This document shows, in pieces, positions 31,745 to 43,700 of a stretch of DNA of 58,597 bases. The first letter of the stretch is position 1. The number at the start of each line of letters is the position of its first letter. The DNA is from Chara braunii (Eukaryota > Streptophyta > Charophyceae > Charales > Characeae). The DNA lies in contig BFEA01000180.1 in the NCBI GenBank assembly GCA_003427395.1, positions 1,653,816 to 1,712,412 on the forward strand. The letters run 5' to 3'. The notes below the pieces were generated by a model that saw only the letters and a list, made by a program, of their open reading frames with translations, was not told where the DNA came from and searched no databases. Both the position numbers and the translations under genes were made by a program.

Positions 31745-32032
31745 GCCACGCAGATAAATGCAAGGGGCTCCCTGGGTGGCAGGGTTCGGCTGTGGCTCTG
31801 GCTGACCGAAACAGATTACCTCTATCAAGTCTACAATAATGAACTACTTGGGGATGGCCACCTGCGGATGCCGTCCACCGCCAGTTTTCTCCAGGGCCTT
31901 CCGAAGCTTCCACCCATGTACACGGAGGCCACACTTTCTATGGATGTACTAGCCTTGTGGCAACCGGTTCGATGCTTTCGGGAGTGGAAGGAATTTAGTT
32001 TGACAAAACAAGGTTCAAGAGACTGGTGCTGA
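31745..32032 (+). other. Exon-like open stretch, unidentified
   Basis: Ninety-five codons open between an in-frame TAG and TGA. Composition is protein-like and non-repetitive, for example LWLWLTETDYLYQVYNNELL and TEATLSMDVLALWQPVRCF. There is no ATG near its start and no recognised domain. It could be an internal exon or TE-derived coding sequence. Confidence 0.2.
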
Positions 32033-32197
32033 ACTATGCCAGCACCTTTTTTTGTGTGCCAACAATTTCAGGAATAAGTGCCTCATCTTTAAAATTGAGG
32101 CTAGCACCAGTAATATGATCATGGCTCCCCAATCTAGTTGCGGGGCACTGCTGGCAGCGAAACCCCCCGTCACACAAGAATCTACATGTGCAGAAAC

Positions 32198-32269
32198 AAA
32201 CTCCGTGATCTGCAAAAAAAGAAGAGAAAAGAAAAGAAAAGAAAAGAAAAGAAAACTCCGTTATCTGCA
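32198..32269. repeat. (AAAAG)n run between 17-bp direct repeats
   Basis: AAACTCCGTGATCTGCA (32198-32214) and AAACTCCGTTATCTGCA (32253-32269) flank an AAAAG pentamer run. This looks like a target-site duplication around the remains of an A-tail, or slippage. Confidence 0.65.
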
Positions 32270-32930
32270 GCAATGACCTGGCGAGCTGAAAATGAGGTTG
32301 ACGAGGTCTGAGAGAGAAAGGTCGACGAGGTCTGGTATCAGCCTGTGTATTGCTATGATTGATGTAGAGCGTACGGATGCTGGCCCCGATTATCAGCAGG
32401 TGCACCAACAGATGGAGGCTCAGCAAAAATGTAGAAGACCTACGGCACACGGCTCCCCTCTGATTTGTAGGCTGGTTAGAACAATCTTGTGGCCAAAGAA
32501 TACAAGGAAGTTAGGAAACCCCAGCGCTTCTTGCAGCCCTAGGTTGGGATTCTTTATTGCTTTTCATATGTCAGTCTCTTTATCCAGCACCAATTTTGGG
32601 GAGCATTGGCATGGTTCATACTCCACTGGCAAGTCAGGAATAGACATGTTATGGCCAGAGGAACCACCAATTCGCTTGCGAAGAAAGGATTGAATGCTAG
32701 ATATGCTAGATATGCACACACCAACGTTCCAATGCAATTCTGCATCTCTATCCTGACTCCAAGAAAATCAGCCATGAAAATGATTAAAATCAATCTCTGG
32801 GCAGTTACTACTGTCGACTGTATCTCGGCAATTCTGGTCAGTTCATTGCAGCACACTGTCAGATGAAGTACTGAGCCCTACAACTGTCCCGATCTCTGCT
32901 GAAATCTCCAAACCTTAATGGGGTGTTTAG
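32270..32930. other. No gene recognised
   Basis: Overlapping frames on both strands at 32554-32866 show hydrophobic stretches but no family I recognise. Neither has splice or poly(A) context strong enough to call a gene. Confidence 0.4.
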
Positions 32931-33003
32931 GATCCCATACCTATTACAAAAAAAAAAAAAAAAAAAAAACAAGAAAAGAAGCGTAGGGAAGATCCCATAC
33001 CTA
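32931..33003. repeat. Poly(A) tract between perfect 13-bp direct repeats
   Basis: GATCCCATACCTA occurs at 32931-32943 and 32991-33003, flanking TTAC, a 23-nt A run and CAAGAAAAGAAGCGTAGGGAA. This is the footprint expected of a retroposon insertion truncated almost to its A-tail. Confidence 0.65.
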
Positions 33004-33380
33004 CGGACCTTGCCTGTTTCTCCCTTCACTGTGTTCGTTGATCCGAGAGAAGGTTAGCATCTCAGGACGGGAATGGTCTATGGAGTCTCGACCATATGAA
33101 CAGATGCAGTTTAGGCTACCACCCTCCACGTGGATAGAAAAAAAGGAGTATCCTGATAATTTTACCTAGTACATTTTACTATTTGCTCAGATTGAGATCA
33201 GCACCTCTGGAACTGCAAACTCTCATACTCAGCGCCTTAAATTCCTTCACCACAGCCGACACCAAAGGTTGGGATTACATGCCTGCTACTTTCCCCGTGC
33301 CTGTGTTCGCACGACTCGATGCGGCGTCTCTGTTAGTCACCGACATTCCTTCTTGACGTCCGGCTTTGAGCGTCAGGTCA

Positions 33381-33502
33381 TATTCAAACTCGGGACCTAC
33401 TTGCTAGCAGTCATTTCTGTTCTTCCATCTGGATCCTATCGGGTCGGATTCAAACTCGGGACCTGCTTGGTAGCTGTCACATGTGTTCTTCCATCCGAAT
33501 CG
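33381..33502. repeat. 66-bp tandem duplication
   Basis: ATTCAAACTCGGGACCT(A/G)C followed by TTG(C/G)TAGC and TGTTCTTCCATC occurs at 33382 and again at 33448. TATTCGAACATGAACCC near 33522 may be a third partial copy. Confidence 0.8.
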
Positions 33503-33607
33503 TGTCCACTATGTAGTGGTATTCGAACATGAACCCTTGATCACCTTTTTGCCTTTCAGGGCCGAGTTGGATTCCAGCTAGAGGTCGTGTTCCGCTGAAC
33601 GTATTTT

Positions 33608-33771
33608 GGTCTCGCTCCGCTACTCGCTACATGCACAAATGAAAAAAAGTACGGTGGTTATCTTTCCATGCTCTAGGGAAAGATTCAGTCTGTATGACGG
33701 TGTATCTTTCAATGCTCTAGTGGAAGATTCATTATCGATTTGCACACTAGGTGAGTAGTGGAGCAAGGTCC
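33608..33771 (+). mobile_element. MITE with two stem-loop cores
   Basis: Ends GGTCTCGCTCCGCTACTC and GAGTAGTGGAGCAAGGTCCC are inverted repeats. Inside, ATCTTTCCATGCTCTAGGGA-AAGATTC and ATCTTTCAATGCTCTAGTGG-AAGATTC are tandem versions of the stem-loop core seen once in the related MITE at 8433-8552. Confidence 0.7.
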
Positions 33772-33774
33772 CAT

Positions 33775-36600
33775 GCCTGGACACCTGGGTCCAATGACAA
33801 TTGCAGCGAAATGCCTCCAGGGAAGTGTCAGTCGGATTACGGTAACTCTTCTATTCTCTGTCCGTCTTCGCTGAGGGTCTTGAAAAGGCTTACGATCATG
33901 TGGATTGGCTCTTCCTTGACAAGTGCTTGGAAAAAATGAGCTTCGGGCCGATTTTTCGTAGATGGATCCGCATCCTCCATCAAAATGCAACCACAAGGGT
34001 GCAGATAAACGGGACCCTGGCACCTCCAATTAACTTGGAACGCTCCGTACGTCAAGGGGACCCGATTGCACCCTTCCTCTTCCTAATGGTCATGAAAGCC
34101 TTATCGGCCAACCTGCGGGCTAACAAAGATATAAAAAAGCTTCAGGTTGCACGAATCCCGGAGGAAGCGGTCCCGATTTGCTCGCTGTTCGCAGACGACC
34201 TGACCATTATTACTGAGGCGACGCACAAGAATATGGAGGAAATTCATCGACTAATGGATAAGTTCGCTCAGGTATCGGACATGGTAGTGAATTGGGGAAG
34301 CAAAACCCAGGGGTGGTGGATTCATTACCAAGGTGGCCGACCACAGGAATCCCCAAATATTCATTGGCTTCCCCAACAGGCTCCCATACGGGTTTTGGGA
34401 GTACAGATGACGGCCCAGGGTCGCCCTCCCTCAAATGATGACTGGATCTCGGTACCGGCCTTAGCAAAACTGGCGGACTGGAGGAATAAACACACCTCCA
34501 TCTTTGGTCGGGCACTGGTCATTAATAATGTAGTATGCACCACTCTTTGGTATAAGTCGATACTGTGGCCATTGAGTAAAACCGCCTTTACAACGCTGAA
34601 ATCAAGGGTGGCAGCCTTTTTATGGAGAGGGGATGATGAACGAGCCAATGTTATCAGTTGGGTAGCATGGGATTCGGTTATCCAACCCAAGACGATGGGG
34701 GGACTGGGCATTATTGATCCCGCAACGCAAGTCCAGGCCCTGCGCCTCAAAATGTTGAAAACCCTAATCTTTGCTCTTGACAGTCAGTGGCAGACCCTGA
34801 CCCACATTGCTCGCCTGGCCCCGCCAGCCCCACCGGAGGTCAATCCGTTGACATGGATAGAGGATCGTTACTGGTCGATCCCACGAAGAATTCAGGGCCA
34901 AAGGGTCGACCAGTTCTGACCTTCCTTGCTGAAAAGTTGGCGCAGACTTCCCCTCCCTGAGAAACAGGCACCGGTGCGCTGGGAGGAGATATACCGACAA
35001 CCTGTGTTTGGCAACCGGTGGATCACACCCAAAAATGGCCACGTTCTGATCAGCTCAGAAGCCCTATGGAAGGGGTGGGTGAAGAATGGTGTTCTCAGGG
35101 TTGACCATCTATGGGACCACGAGAAAAAAAATTGGAAAACAGTGCCCAAGGTACGGAGCACTCTCAGATACTGCCATCACACCGAGCAGCTGGTGGAGAC
35201 TATTATTGAGGCAATTCCGCTTGCCTAGTATAGGACCCTTAAAAAAGGCCCCACCTTAAAAGATGGGGATTGGGTAGCTTTCTTGGGGGATGAAACACAG
35301 ACAGGCCGAATACATCAGACGCGCCTTACTGATGTCCTGGTGGAATATTATGCTATTGGACCTAGGGGAGTGTTGGGTGGTTCTCGAATCCCCTTTGAGT
35401 GGCGAGAGAAGGAGGAGATGTTTCGGATACGGGTACTACAGGAGGAACAGGACTTCAAGGTCTCCCTCCCTCAAACATCGATACACGAGCTTGCCATCGA
35501 TCCCGATAAATGGCAATGGCAGACGGGTTCGAGAACGGGGCCAACAACAAAGAAAAAAATCCGCCTCAGTACAATATTTGTTAAATCCATGTATAAAATG
35601 CTCAGACCCAAAAAAAATTTAAAGGATCGTTTAATTGACAGGTGGGCTCAGCATCTGAACGTTGACTGATCCACCCTTACTCCCATAAAATGGTTTAAGG
35701 AAACTAAGTCCAGGCCAGTAAAGATTACATCACTCCAGTGGCAGATTGCACACCGATGTCTGCTGACAAATGCTTGGTTGATTGATCACACACAACTGGA
35801 ACAGAAGGGGAAAGCACTCACATGGTGCTACCGGTGTTTGTTTGCATTCCCAGGGAGGAAAATAAATGAGACCATTGAACACATTTTCATGCAATGCCCG
35901 GTGGCAGTCTTGACATGGCGATGGTGGGACCGGGTTGGAGGAAGGCAACTAATGTCCTCTGGCCATGGTCATGGCAAGCCATACTAACCGGGCACTGCCC
36001 GAGAATGGACGAAGCCACCCCCTACATTAGCAACCTATCGGTCCTATGGGCCCTTTGGTGGCAACGGTGCATCTTAGTTATGGAGGGGGTGAGGATTGAA
36101 GGAAATGAATTGACTGAGCAGATAAAGGAACTGATCCAGTTGGACCTGACACGAAGATGGAGTAATCTCAAACCTCAGCTTGACCTCTTTCAGACAGAGC
36201 AGGATATAAAGATAGGGATTACTGGGTTTTGTGTGGAATGGCTGGGCGGGCAAAGAGGGGGATGGATGGCTCAAGTTGAGTGGTCAGGGGACGGAGCAGA
36301 TACGAACAGACAAGGGATTGTGAGAGATTACAAACTCGTCTTCAAAGACTGGACTAACATCGACCCTACTTTTCCAATGAGACACCCATCTGATTTCTCG
36401 GACCCTTTCCCACCCCACCCCGTTGCCCTGGTGGAAACCCTTACATGAATCAGATGACAAAGGTATTTTTGCGTAGATTACGGGCTGAGGAACGATCAGG
36501 GATCATTGGTGCCCCCCACTGGGCCCTGAGGGGCCCCAGCCTAGAGCTTTAATGGTGGCTCAGGGGACGCTGGACCCGGTTTCCAGCAAAATGATTGACC
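33775..36600 (+). mobile_element. 5'-truncated LINE: reverse transcriptase to zf-RVT and 3' tail
   Basis: The best-preserved non-LTR retrotransposon here. A single frame holds from about 33852 to 35987: EKAYDHVDWLFLDKCLEKM (RT finger), SVRQGDPIAPFLFL, then the catalytic SLFADDL (FADD in place of YADD), NWGSKTQGWW and LGVQMTA. The thumb region follows, then CYRCLFAFP with TIEHIFMQC (zf-RVT C-x2-C...H-x4-C). Stops interrupt it at 34917 (TGA), 35226 (TAG) and 35667 (TGA), and a frameshift lies near 35890, after which 35894-36448 continues. The 5' part (endonuclease, early RT) is missing. The 3' end has the family core GGGACGCTGGACCCGG near 36568. It cannot move autonomously. Confidence 0.9.
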
Positions 36601-36628
36601 CTTTTGCTCAAAAAAGAAAAGAAAAGGG

Positions 36629-36733
36629 GATAGCTATTACAAGTAGAGCAGACAGGCAAACTATTCCTCAAAAAGATTATTCTTATGAGTCTGCGATTTC
36701 AAGTAACTGCGATAGCTACTACAAGTAGAGCAG
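36629..36733. repeat. Direct repeat between LINE tail and duplicated module
   Basis: GATAGCTATTACAAGTAGAG (36629) and GATAGCTACTACAAGTAGAG (36711) lie about 82 bp apart, the second ending at the left edge of the duplicated module. Confidence 0.75.
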
Positions 36734-36735
36734 CC

Positions 36736-38608
36736 CGAATGCAGTGTTGACCTCTCTCCTCATTTTGATGCTTGTAAATTGTAACTGACCCCTCACCCAT
36801 GACTGCCTCCCTACTCCTCCACCGTTGCTGTCAGTAGGTCTTGTTGTAATCTGTTGTGCTCGCATTTGACCCGCTCATCTGTCACTGTCCAAGAGAGAGC
36901 TCCCTCTTCCTCGGAGACGCGGTCGGGGGTAGCCGTAGTGGTGGATGGCTGAGTAGAAACAGAAAGATCGCCCTCTTCTTGTGCTCCCAACTCGACAAAT
37001 ATCCCTTCCACAAGCATTCCAGCACACTCNTGNAGGCCAGCCANCACGTGTACCATTGATGTCATCCATATGTTGACNAGCAACGTGTGTGTACCACGCA
37101 TACTCCCAACCAACAAAAATCTCCTCNTCTTCAATAACAGCCTCTAGAGGCACGTTATCATGTGCATCNATCANCATCGCCCTCACGTCTTCTNGTTGTC
37201 TTCGATACATCACCATCACTTCTATCACAATAGCACTTTCCTGAAAAGTCCTGGTGTGATAAGCCCTCAGAATGGTCGGGAACTTGCTCAAGATTTTAAC
37301 ATCACGGCAAGCATAGGGCAAAGCATAGGGCCTCGATCCACTACTCGTGACATGCACAAAAGACAAAAAGTATAGCAGTGTTCTAGCACGATATTCATTC
37401 TCATTTTGTCCATTTGCTTAGTAGTGGAGTGAGGCTCATAGTCATGCAGATTTGTGGATAGATCGGAGAACTTTCTGCTTAGTACACCCGCTCCAATTGG
37501 AAGAAGAAGGGCCGACATGGGTTTAGCTGCAACGAACCCAGACCCAAAGGACAGACAAACGTCCGCTTGAGGACAACGGTCACGATCAAGAAACCCTATG
37601 GGTTTAAGGTTTGAAAGTTGGAAATGAAGGAGTCTGATAGATCTTCATTGGGAAAGGAGAACAAACAACAGATTATTAGCTTGATGGATGTGGTTACGAA
37701 TGTGTTATGCATTGATCTTAAGAGGGTATAGGGTGTAAAGGGTTTTAAAAGGACAGACATAGCAATAATCAAACAGGGGGGGTGCGGAAATAGGGCTGGG
37801 CTAAAGATAAGGGGTGCTCCAAAATGGGAAGGGTGATACTAGCAGCTCCATGGGACAAAGGAACCCTGGGATGAGACAATAATGACCACAGCCCTAGGAA
37901 ACACCGAACAACAGTCTTTGTGGTACAGGATGTATCAATGGGACGCTGGACCCGGTTTCCAGCAGGTGCCGCTCCCCACCAATAGATGGAGCAGCCCTAC
38001 AGATAAGCCCTCAAATCTGACGGTTCTCTTACACCGCCAGGATAGAGGGATATCGAAAGGGCTATTCTCACAAAAATAAAAATAAAAAAAGTTTCGCCGC
38101 CAGGGTAGGATGGTGTTCTATTAGCCACCATGCAAACACACCCAATCAGTTGTAGATGGGAAGAAAGCCATGTCTAAATTGAAAGCAGGGAGTGAAGGAG
38201 GAAATGACAGAACTTAAACAAGGCAGAGGAAAGACGATGGAGGGGCATAGAAAGGTGGTGGAAGACGATGAAGCAAAGAGTCGAGGAGACCCTGGAGACC
38301 CTTTTTTTTTTTTTTTTTTTTTTTTTAATACCCCCACCGGTGATAGTGGTGCTGATAAGAGCAGACACCACTACCACCCNGGGAGAGGCTCCATCTATTG
38401 GTGGGGAGCGTCACCTGCTGGATAACGGGTCCAGCGTCCCATATACAGGATGAAAGAGTCAACGAGAACTTGAGAGAGGCGTCTGCCAGCATTGATTACC
38501 CTGGATTCCAGGGGATTGACTGAGCAGGACTTTATGAGAAATTCTTGAGAAAAAGTATGAGGGAGTACATTGGGAGGCAGCAGAGGCAGAGATCCGTGAG
38601 TTCAGGGC
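36736..38608. repeat. TE module copy 2, duplicate of 7841-9721
   Basis: Collinear with 7841-9721. Sub-parts: unidentified coding-like sequence (36811-37366, minus), MITE (37327-37435), plus-strand LINE tail (about 37730-38094), minus-strand LINE tail with a 22-nt A-run (38302-38445) and the first ~160 bp of gag. Eight ambiguous bases fall at the same offset, 28,895, from those in copy 1. The match stops at 38608, where minus-strand gag-like sequence begins. Confidence 0.95.
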
Positions 38609-38619
38609 GCTTTTTTTGG

Positions 38620-40213
38620 GGCTAGATCGTCTTCCAACATGAAATGCCTATGGAAAGACGTCTTGGCTAAAAAGCGGATCCTACGATCCAAACTCTCATC
38701 AGCCAACCTCGTTGTCTCGAGTCCCACTCTCTCTGGTGTAGTGAGCCCCTTTGCTCTCTAACTCCAAAACTCTCTCCACATCTCAGAGACTCCACGGGCT
38801 CTAGGCGGTACATCTGGTGGTTGGTCTGGGAGTGCCCCTGCTTCCTCCAATCTCTGCCTCTACTACCATATCTCCTCCAGGCGCCTGCCAGTCCTGACTC
38901 TCTTCTCCTCCGGTGATTCTCTTGGTGGCGCTCTCCCTCCTGTAGGACGAATGTCCCTTACTGGGACCTCAAGTCGCGCCTCTGTCTCTGATTGGCGAGG
39001 TTCCTGTGATGGCTTAGTGGATGGGGGTTCCCCGAGGTCAAGGTGTTCCTGGGCATGTGCCGCCAGATATCTATCAACCGTTGAAAGGGCCTCTCTCCTC
39101 CAACCTGTTTCCTCTTACTCCATCTCCACTCATATCTAGAGGAGATGGTGGAATCTCTCCATGCTGAAGCTCCTCCCCTGCCTCATGAACACCCTTTGGC
39201 TCTGGTCCAGGCCCTGGTACAGGAACTGGCAACTGAGGAGGAGTATCCTCTCCAACCTCGATCACCTCCTCTGCTCGCTGCTCACCTTAGACTCTAGGTC
39301 CCGCATCTCGGTCTTCGCTAGCCTGTGGCACCCTCCACTGCGAAATGTCCAAATGTGCCTTTAGGCTCTTCAGAGACCCTCCCATCGACACTGCCTCCTC
39401 TGGCGCCCGATGAGGGGACTCTCGCAATCCTCCCTCAGTGAACCGCTGGAAGACCACTGGTCCTAGCCCTCACTCAGGATACATCCATGGTTCCTGCACA
39501 GGATGTGTCGGCTCCTCATCTCGTCGGGCAAGCGCCTTCCGTCCTCCCGAGTTGGGGCGGCTTCCCTAGGCATTATGGTCCCTTTGTCTCTTACTCCTCC
39601 GTCGCCTCTCGACCCTGGGCAGGTCGTCGAAAAGCTCCCCTCAAATGTGCTCTACAGCCATCCCAATCTCGTGCCCTATCTCGGATCTCTCGGGCTAATG
39701 GCCTCTCCGCCCTTCTCGTCCATAACGGCAACGTCTGCATCCCCTCATCCCTCCGTATCCCCTGTTCGTGTATAAATCTCTCGAACGCAGGGATGAACTC
39801 CTCAGCATTCCCTACCTCCAGGCGGATCGGTATACCATCTGCCCCCACTGGCGAAGGCCTCAAGCCTTGCATCCTCACCTCCACCTCCTACCAAGTCTGA
39901 GCCTCTCGACTGATCCGTGCAATAGGCTCCTCAAACCGCCCTACTACTCTTAATCTCTGTATCATCTCTGATACGATCCACACCAGTGACTCGCATGACT
40001 TCGAAATTCATCCAGAAAGAGCTCTATGTCCCCATCATCGTATACATGTGTGCGCTCTCTCTGGGAAGACCCATGCTGCTCATATCCCCCTGATGCCCCC
40101 AATGGCCTCTGCGGTGGCCGTGTCTCCCTCCCTCCCCTCGGCATGACTGTCTTCATAAAGTCAGACTTGCACAACAGGCGAAGGAGACAATAGGCACACA
40201 ATGGGGTACGCAA
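38620..40213 (-). pseudogene. gag-like remnant, minus strand
   Basis: Minus-strand open stretches in order: DDGDIELFLDEFRSHASHW (40213-39962), then GADGIPIRLEVGNAEEFIPA, FERFIHEQGIRRDEGMQTLP and LAREIRDRARDWDGCRAHLR (39884-39591), a Pro-rich linker (39265-39074), and a charged terminal part (LETTRLADESLDRRIRFLAK near 38700). The FERF...ALPL/AREW-like layout is that of a retrotransposon capsid domain. Several stops and frame changes make it non-functional. It lies downstream of an integrase remnant on the same strand, the reverse of the normal order. Confidence 0.6.
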
Positions 40214-40352
40214 CAGGTGAAATAGAGCAAGCCTAGATCAAACCAAACATACATATCCAATCCATACATTCTATCATCATACTTTATGTAGGACTTAACT
40301 TAAAGGAGACTTTCTATCTTGGTGGAATCCTATCGTATGGCACTTAGAATGT

Positions 40353-40763
40353 TTATCTTACCTCTTCGCGCGCCACAAACTTCTTAAGCCTCGTTACTGA
40401 CACCCAATCTTTCCATTTTGTCCCGTCCAACTCTTCAATCGGGTAGGCGCCAAAATCTCCGCACCGTACAATCCGATATGACCATAACCATCTCTTGTTG
40501 AGCTTTCTGGACCACTGTTTCTCTAGGGACAAGTCATATAACAATACAACATCCCCCACTGCCAAAGGTGTCTTCCGTACGCATGACATTTGCCTTATCA
40601 TCTATATGACTCCTTTCCATCCGTCTGGATGCCTCCTGAACTCTCTCCTCAGTTGCACCCACCCGTCCTGCACGAATGTCGAGTAACTCCTCAAAAGACA
40701 GGTTGGTTTCTAAATTTTGGCGTCTCCAGGTTTTCAGGAAGCTCTCAATCAGGAAAGTAGCGT
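40353..40763 (-). pseudogene. Ty3/gypsy integrase C-terminal remnant
   Basis: The minus strand encodes FLKTWRRQNLETNLSFEELL and ERVQEASRRMERSHIDDKAN, then after a frameshift near 40600 VGDVVLLYDLSLEKQWSRKL, NKRWLWSYRIV, FGAYPIEELDGTKWKDWVS and RLKKFVAREE before a stop. This is the GPY/F-type C-terminal module of Ty3/gypsy integrase with its preceding helix (in place of GP the motif here reads WS). The catalytic core (DDE) is absent: the reading is cut at 40763 by the terminus of a minus-strand LTR, so that LTR element inserted into this gene. Confidence 0.85.
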
Positions 40764-43700
40764 TGTCGATCGCATCGGTCCGGCACCGCACAAGGCAGCG
40801 CGGGGCCCTCCCAGCGCGTCACGCAGGAGTGAGTGTGATCCTCGTCGCAAATGCATATGAAGCTTCTGCAAGCCACTCCGCCCGAGTGCGCCAGCCATAC
40901 CTCTCATGAGCCCCTACGACAGGATAGGGCCTACACGAGGCACGACGTACCTCCACCTTACGGGAGTTGTCACCTCCCTTCGGTGGGCGTATCCCCGCCG
41001 AGCTACCAGTCCACAATACGAAAGCTAATCAGGTGCAATCGCAGAGGTGGACCAGCCGAGGGCGTTTCTCGTTCGTTGTAGCATAGGGGGTACGCGTGGT
41101 ATTACGCCTCTATCGAACCCGCACGCGAACCGGCATCTTTGGGGGGTTGAGGTCCCAAGCGCGACTCGTCTTCAGTCGACTAGGACGCATCCCACACGCC
41201 ACGCGCACACCACTATAAAAAATAAAAACACTCACACACACACACGTACATATACGTATACAGAATGACACTGGACAAACAACGTGACAACACTTCTAAT
41301 CCCTTAGTAGCCATCCCATAACTTTCCGATGCGGAAATCGAATAGGCGTCGCGCGCAAGACTTAGTATAAAACCGCGCGGGCGCAGGGCTAACTCATATC
41401 GGCTCGCAATGCAAGTATACGCAAGCGGTCGCAATGATGACGTACTATGTAGTACCCATACTCATGCGGTCCTCGTTGATCTCGAGGGTCGCATTCGATA
41501 CTCAAGTGTCGGCTGACGCGCGCCTTGAGGGAATGATCTCTCGACGTTGGACAACCGTCAAGTGCGGTTGAAAACCACACCCTCTTCTGCACTCTGCGGA
41601 GAGTAGGTGGTACACAGGTTCATATTTGTGGTGACAATCGTCTCTTATTGCCTTGGAGACCAGCTCCTTCAAAAGAAGTCAAGGGGTTTGACTTTGACGA
41701 CGCCCAACCATAGAACTCAAAAAAGTAAAGGATAACGGAGGATCTCCCTCTTCTATCAGACGTACGATCTGTTTAACCCTTACGTGTGGTCCCAGTAGAC
41801 CGCGCGAGAACACTCAAGACATATATAGAAAACAGAAATGGTCTTTAACTTTCCAAATTCAAGTTTTGTCTAACTCCCTGAATTAGCAAAAATTTGGGCA
41901 GCACTCCCTTTAGAAAAGGAGACTTCCGATATTTTTACTAAGCCATATAAAATTTAGGCAAGTTGAACTTTGAAAAGTCAAAAGTTGACGAACTCCTTGG
42001 ATTTGCAGAAATTTCGGCAGCGCTTCCCGTAGAGAAAGTAGCTTACCAAAATTTATACAAAGCCAAATATAACAAAAGATCCCAGAAAATACGAGAATTG
42101 ATCTAAGTAAAATAAAGTTAGCTAAAAAAATGCAGAAATTGAACTAACTTCTATCGCTCTAGCACGTGGCGAGCCTCTAAAGCAACTACCTGTCAAACTG
42201 AACCTCAGACTAAGTAGTGATCTCACTTAGCCACATGCAATGCCAAACCACAAAGGTAAGTACTCTCACCAACCCAAGTGAACCTTATCAAACAATAGTT
42301 CATAGTCTTTCAATGATTTGCCCCTTTATACCCAACTTACATAAGGCATAAAGTCAGGTCACCCAAACTTATGGGACATGCCTAACTTAGCCAAGATATA
42401 CACAAACAAAAGGCACAACTACTTCTCTCTTCTTTGGGCATATGACTAGGCCACCCTAGTCGCCCTGGACTGTTTAAGTATCCCAACTTTACATAATTAT
42501 TTGAACTTAGTCTTATAAGGTTGCATATGACTAAACTGACCAACTTAGTTCGAGGTCCAGCTTGCCCCTTCTTACCATCAGTTTCTTTTTAGTTCATACT
42601 CTCTTCAGTTTGTGATAGGGCTATAGTTAGACCACCCAAACTTATGGGACCCTGTCTGACTAGCCTGTCCACAGCTAGAATAATAATAAAGTATAGCCAA
42701 ATTATAGCCTTCGGGTTCCAACATATGCGAGGCATTGGGCTAGACCACCCAAACTTATGGGACATGTCTGATCCTCTGTCTGATTTAACTTGTGCGTGGC
42801 ATGGGGTCAAAGCCACCCAAACTTATGGAATAGCCTGAATCTCTGCCAAAGTTACTCCTTCAGAAAAAAAATCAGGAAGAGGCTGAACCACCTAAACTTA
42901 TAAAATGGCTCACACCTCCTCGTTTAGAACCAAAGAAACTTAGAAAACCTCAGTAAACAAGGCAACCAAGTCATCTGAACTTACAGAATATGCTTGGCCC
43001 CTGAAAAGTCAATCACAGTTAAACCCTCGCAAGTTAGAGCAACCAGACCACCGAAACTTATAGAATGGCCTGAGTCTCCACGCAATCCAAAAATAAACAT
43101 AGCATAGGGTCTTCCCAAACTTATGGAACTGGCCCAGCCTTTAGTTGACCCGGTCAAACTTCATGCAATACTGCCTTTCTCCCATCCTTCCCCCAGATGC
43201 GATCCCACAATCTGCTTTCAGTCAGACAATAAAACTGAAACTGACATTGTACGTGCATTCCTTTACTTAGTCTGGTTATGTCATGAAAGTCAAACTGAAA
43301 GTCAAAGTAAAGGGGCATGCAGTATATTTAGTCAAAGTATAAAAACGAATATAGATAGGGGTTATAAATGCGTTTATAAATGACAAGCAATGATTACCTC
43401 TCAGTTCCCTGCCTCCAGAACTCCTCCTGAGTTCCGGCAGAGTTTCCACAATCGATGGGCTGACTCCCCACAGAGTCTTGTTGCCTACGGGTTGCAATCC
43501 CGCCTGCCGCCTTCCTCTCAGAACAGGATCAGACTTAGAGTAAGAAAGATAGAATGAGGGGTTTCAGACGCTCGAGATACATGAGAGGGACAACTCAACT
43601 CCCAGGAGAGGGCCTTGTTACCTTCACTCGCCTGAGGGTCCCGCAATGGTGGCCAAAACGCGCTTCGGTCCGGTGAAACTGGACTCAAGCACCAACTGTG

